Shown piece after piece: positions 32,850 to 35,148 of a stretch of 35,148 nucleotides of DNA. This DNA comes from Rhynchonema sp. JSB1_4 (lineage: Eukaryota > Nematoda > Chromadorea > Monhysterida > Xyalidae), in the NCBI GenBank assembly GCA_030248065.1, contig JASAMV010009079.1:1-35148 (forward strand), in the 5' to 3' direction. The translations under genes were made by a program, and so were the position numbers. The number at the start of each line of letters is the position of its first letter. The first letter of the stretch is position 1. The notes under the pieces were generated by a model that was given only the letters and a program-made list of their open reading frames with translations, did not search any database and was not told the DNA's origin.

Positions 32850-34991
32850 TTATTCACCACTCTTCTCCATAGCCTTCTTGTCCGTGTGACTTCCACTCTG
32901 CTTTTCATCCCCACCACTGTCACTGCCCGGTTCACTGTCACTCTGTTTCAGTGCTTGTCTCGCGCGTTCAGTCCAATCGAACGGCTTCCAACGTCGTTTC
33001 ATGTTGGTCACAATCTCCGACTGTTCGTCACGTGATAAATGCGCCGGTTTGCGCCATCTCGTGTGCTCGAGATCAAGAATACCAGCGATGATCTCCTGTC
33101 ATTAGACAATGACCCATGGCAAATACAAAACATGAATTAAAAGAGGATTCAATTTGAGGTATCGTACCCCTTGATAGTGAACCCCTCCATATAACGTGGC
33201 GAATGTTATTAAGTAATATTTTGATCCCCAATCTTCCGTTAAATTCCTGACTGACACATTATGTAGTGGTGGCCACAAATGGCTACTCCCTACCATGTCA
33301 CTATGAATAAGCCGGATGTCCGGTGAAAGCTGTTCCCGATACACCTGATGAATAAGTGTAACATTTACGCTGGTCAACAGGAAAACTGACATGGCACAAA
33401 GTATCAATGTATCACAGCACGTAGGTATTATACCTTGCCAAACGTGTTGGGAAACAGCTGTTCATTCTCGATCACATGTGCGAATCCAGCGTGCAGCCCA
33501 AAGTCAACGGCGAAATACGAGAATCCCTTCGGTATCGCTCGTCGCACATCGCCGTCCTTAGCGGCCAAATCGATCAACTTCTTGTTAGACGCCCACTCCT
33601 CGTCGGATTCAAGGATCGCTTTCTGCAACCGTTATGATTAGTGTATTAGCTGCATATTCTGAAACTATTGTGCCACATGCAAGCAAGGTCGTCACTCGGC
33701 CTCTGACGTAGGTCAAGAGCAGTGTGATCTCTGAATGTCGAAATATCCGAATAACAAACAAAGGCAACTACCCTACCAAGTCTGATACTGGCTCTTGAAG
33801 CTGTGATAGATGCATCAAACCAACTTTGAAATAAATCGGCAACGTGTCAGCCATTTCCATCGGCACGGGCACACACTCGATCTGCATGTGCGGCTGATGA
33901 CGCAGATTCTTGGCTGTCTCGATGAACACACAGTCCTCGTCATTAGATGCGAACATCGCCACAAGACCTTTGCGCCAGATCTGAAACATCACATGCTAAA
34001 AGTCAGTAGATTAGTTGCTACGAAGACGATACGCGAACCAACATAGCATCAGTTTTTATACACCGTGGATTCCCAGGGTAATGCTGTGGGGCTTACTGTA
34101 CAGATAGCGACTCGTGTCACACTAGATTTTCAAGAGAATTCCATTGTTCTTTGGTGATCACGCTTGTGCAAACGAACGTTGTGCACATGCGCACATCACC
34201 AGAATGCCGATATTTTCGCAACCAACAATCAAAGGGAGTTTTGCCCGTTTCGGTCTGTTTTCACAGACGGGCGAGGTGCCAGGCCTCGTCGGTGCGAACC
34301 CATCTGGCCAATTGACCACCAAAAAGGACCTCGAACAGCTCTTATTGCTCGAGCAAAGCATCACTGCTGCGCACAAAAGTGCAAGCCAGGTAACAGTTCC
34401 AATTCCGTGCTGACCCACTCACCACCGCTATCATGCTCGTTCAGCAAATCAAAGGGACCAAGTTTGTGCAAGAGAGACTGTGCTCATACGCACACTAGAA
34501 TGTTGAAATTCTTCTCATATTCCGTGATGACAATGGTCGTCAGGCTGGTCCCGTCCCTCTTGTGCTATCATGCCCATTCATCCAATCAATATAACCAACC
34601 CTCATTTCATGGTAAACATCCTCATCCAGCTGTACAGCACTGCTCGTGTGCATCATCGGTACGATCAGACAGTGACCGTCCACCATTGGTTGGTCACGCG
34701 ACACGCACAGGTACGTCTGCAATGGCAAAATATACGATTGTGACCATCATTCAACCGTGTTTCCACATGGTCATTCGATCATGTCACTATATAACGAGCG
34801 AAGACTGTACTACGGATGTGCAACTACTGCTCACATAGGTACCGTATGTATGTACAGTACATGGAGTTTGGGACTGTTTAGTGTGAAATGTCTGACCTTC
34901 AATCCCATTGCAATCACCAAATGTTTCTGGTGTTTCCTGCTTTCAACACACAAGCGACACGACTCCAATGTCTCTTGATAGCGTTCATAAT
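32850..34991 (-). CDS. CWF19L2: CWF19-like protein 2 (CwfJ family), 3' five exons, 5' partial
   Basis: Exons in coding order: 34991-34897, 34716-34600, 33980-33825, 33622-33434, 33095-32850; the phases join and the stop is at 32850-32852. The CwfJ C-terminal 1 domain is visible: [46 protein letters not shown], then [12 protein letters not shown] with DCVFIET. The C-terminal 2 domain follows: [67 protein letters not shown] and [11 protein letters not shown] Ser/Asp-rich tail of about 30 residues ends KAMEKSGE. Known role of the family: spliceosome-associated factor related to fission-yeast Cwf19 and debranching/intron-lariat turnover. The upstream N-terminal exons lie beyond the window. The acceptor of exon 33980-33825 is the dispersed word TGATGTTTCAG. 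An AATAAA overlaps the stop codon. Confidence 0.95.
34158..34510 (+). repeat. Degenerate direct duplication inside a CWF19L2 intron
   Basis: CTTGTGCAA...TGTGCACATGCGCACATCACCAGAATG (34163-34205) is echoed by TTTGTGCAA...TGTGCTCATACGCACACTAGAATG (34463-34502). AATCAAAGGGA occurs in both neighbourhoods. It looks like an old duplication of about 300 bp. Confidence 0.55.
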
Positions 34992-35148
34992 CTGAAATCC
35001 GTTGCATAGATTTTACAACCACGTAATCAAATTTGTACTCACTGTTCCCCCTTAATCATATGAATACACGGTGTTTACCTATGTATTTCTCTGCACTGTT
35101 TCTATGTCACCATCAATTATTTCCACCTCAACGCGCTCGTTTACGTTT

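Noticed and set aside
34144..34413. Plus-strand open frame with a Leu-rich stretch ending at a GTAACA donor
   Set aside because: It lies inside a CWF19L2 intron whose flanking exons are fixed by homology. It has a partial exon look but no partner exons, so I did not call it.
1..35148. CRISPR arrays, bacterial operons or a prokaryotic origin
   Set aside because: The tandem arrays have no spacers, and the genes are intron-rich animal genes. Nothing prokaryotic is seen.
35041..35148. A further upstream CWF19L2 exon at the window end
   Set aside because: An acidic open stretch exists on the minus strand, but it meets a stop before a plausible donor and its phase cannot be confirmed, so the gene is reported as 5' partial from 34991.

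Overview
The window is nuclear DNA from a metazoan, most likely an invertebrate. It has multi-exon genes with GT-AG introns, a modest coding density, several families of short inverted-repeat transposons, and recognisable animal genes (the zinc transporter SLC39A11/ZIP11 and the splicing factor CWF19L2). The species or phylum cannot be fixed from the sequence alone. Introns are short (about 60 to 1000 bp), and more than a third of the 36 donor sites I mapped begin GTT (often GTTGG) rather than GTA or GTG.

Layout. 1-8.7 kb: no supported gene; one 325-bp palindromic MITE and a C/A homopolymer block that looks like poor assembly. 8.7-11.7 kb: complete SLC39A11 (+, 7 exons, 342 aa), followed directly by a second MITE copy. 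12.75-17.26 kb: a secreted, Arg-rich then Pro/Thr-rich 1272-aa protein ending in one thrombospondin type-1 (TSP1) domain (+, 5 exons). 17.54-19.16 kb: a convergent minus-strand gene for a single-pass membrane protein with two TSP1 modules (5' end unresolved). 20.31-24.34 kb: a 17-exon gene for a 600-aa basic, low-complexity protein I cannot place. 24.93-26.85 kb: 3' part of a minus-strand Cys-rich extracellular protein with a MITE in an intron. 27.28-29.76 kb: a large foldback element whose outer ends are arrays of a 16-bp tandem repeat. 29.81-30.38 kb: a near-perfect 181-bp-arm hairpin. 30.4-32.8 kb: no supported gene, with a tRNA-like relic and small repeats. 32.85-34.99 kb and beyond: the 3' five exons of CWF19L2 (-).

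The exon models were tested by phase: coding lengths sum to exact multiples of three for SLC39A11 (1029), the secreted TSP1 gene (3819) and the basic gene (1803), and the phases join for the minus-strand models.

The most unusual signal is a short word, TGAAACATCAG, on either strand. I count 12 exact 11-mer copies (about 0.02 expected) and 28 copies of its core GAAACATC (about 1 expected). They lie in intergenic DNA, introns, transposons and coding exons. In the two low-complexity plus-strand genes all 12 exonic copies are in the sense direction and read as Glu-Thr-Ser or Lys-His. One reverse-complement copy forms a 3' splice site. I know of no described element that matches it.
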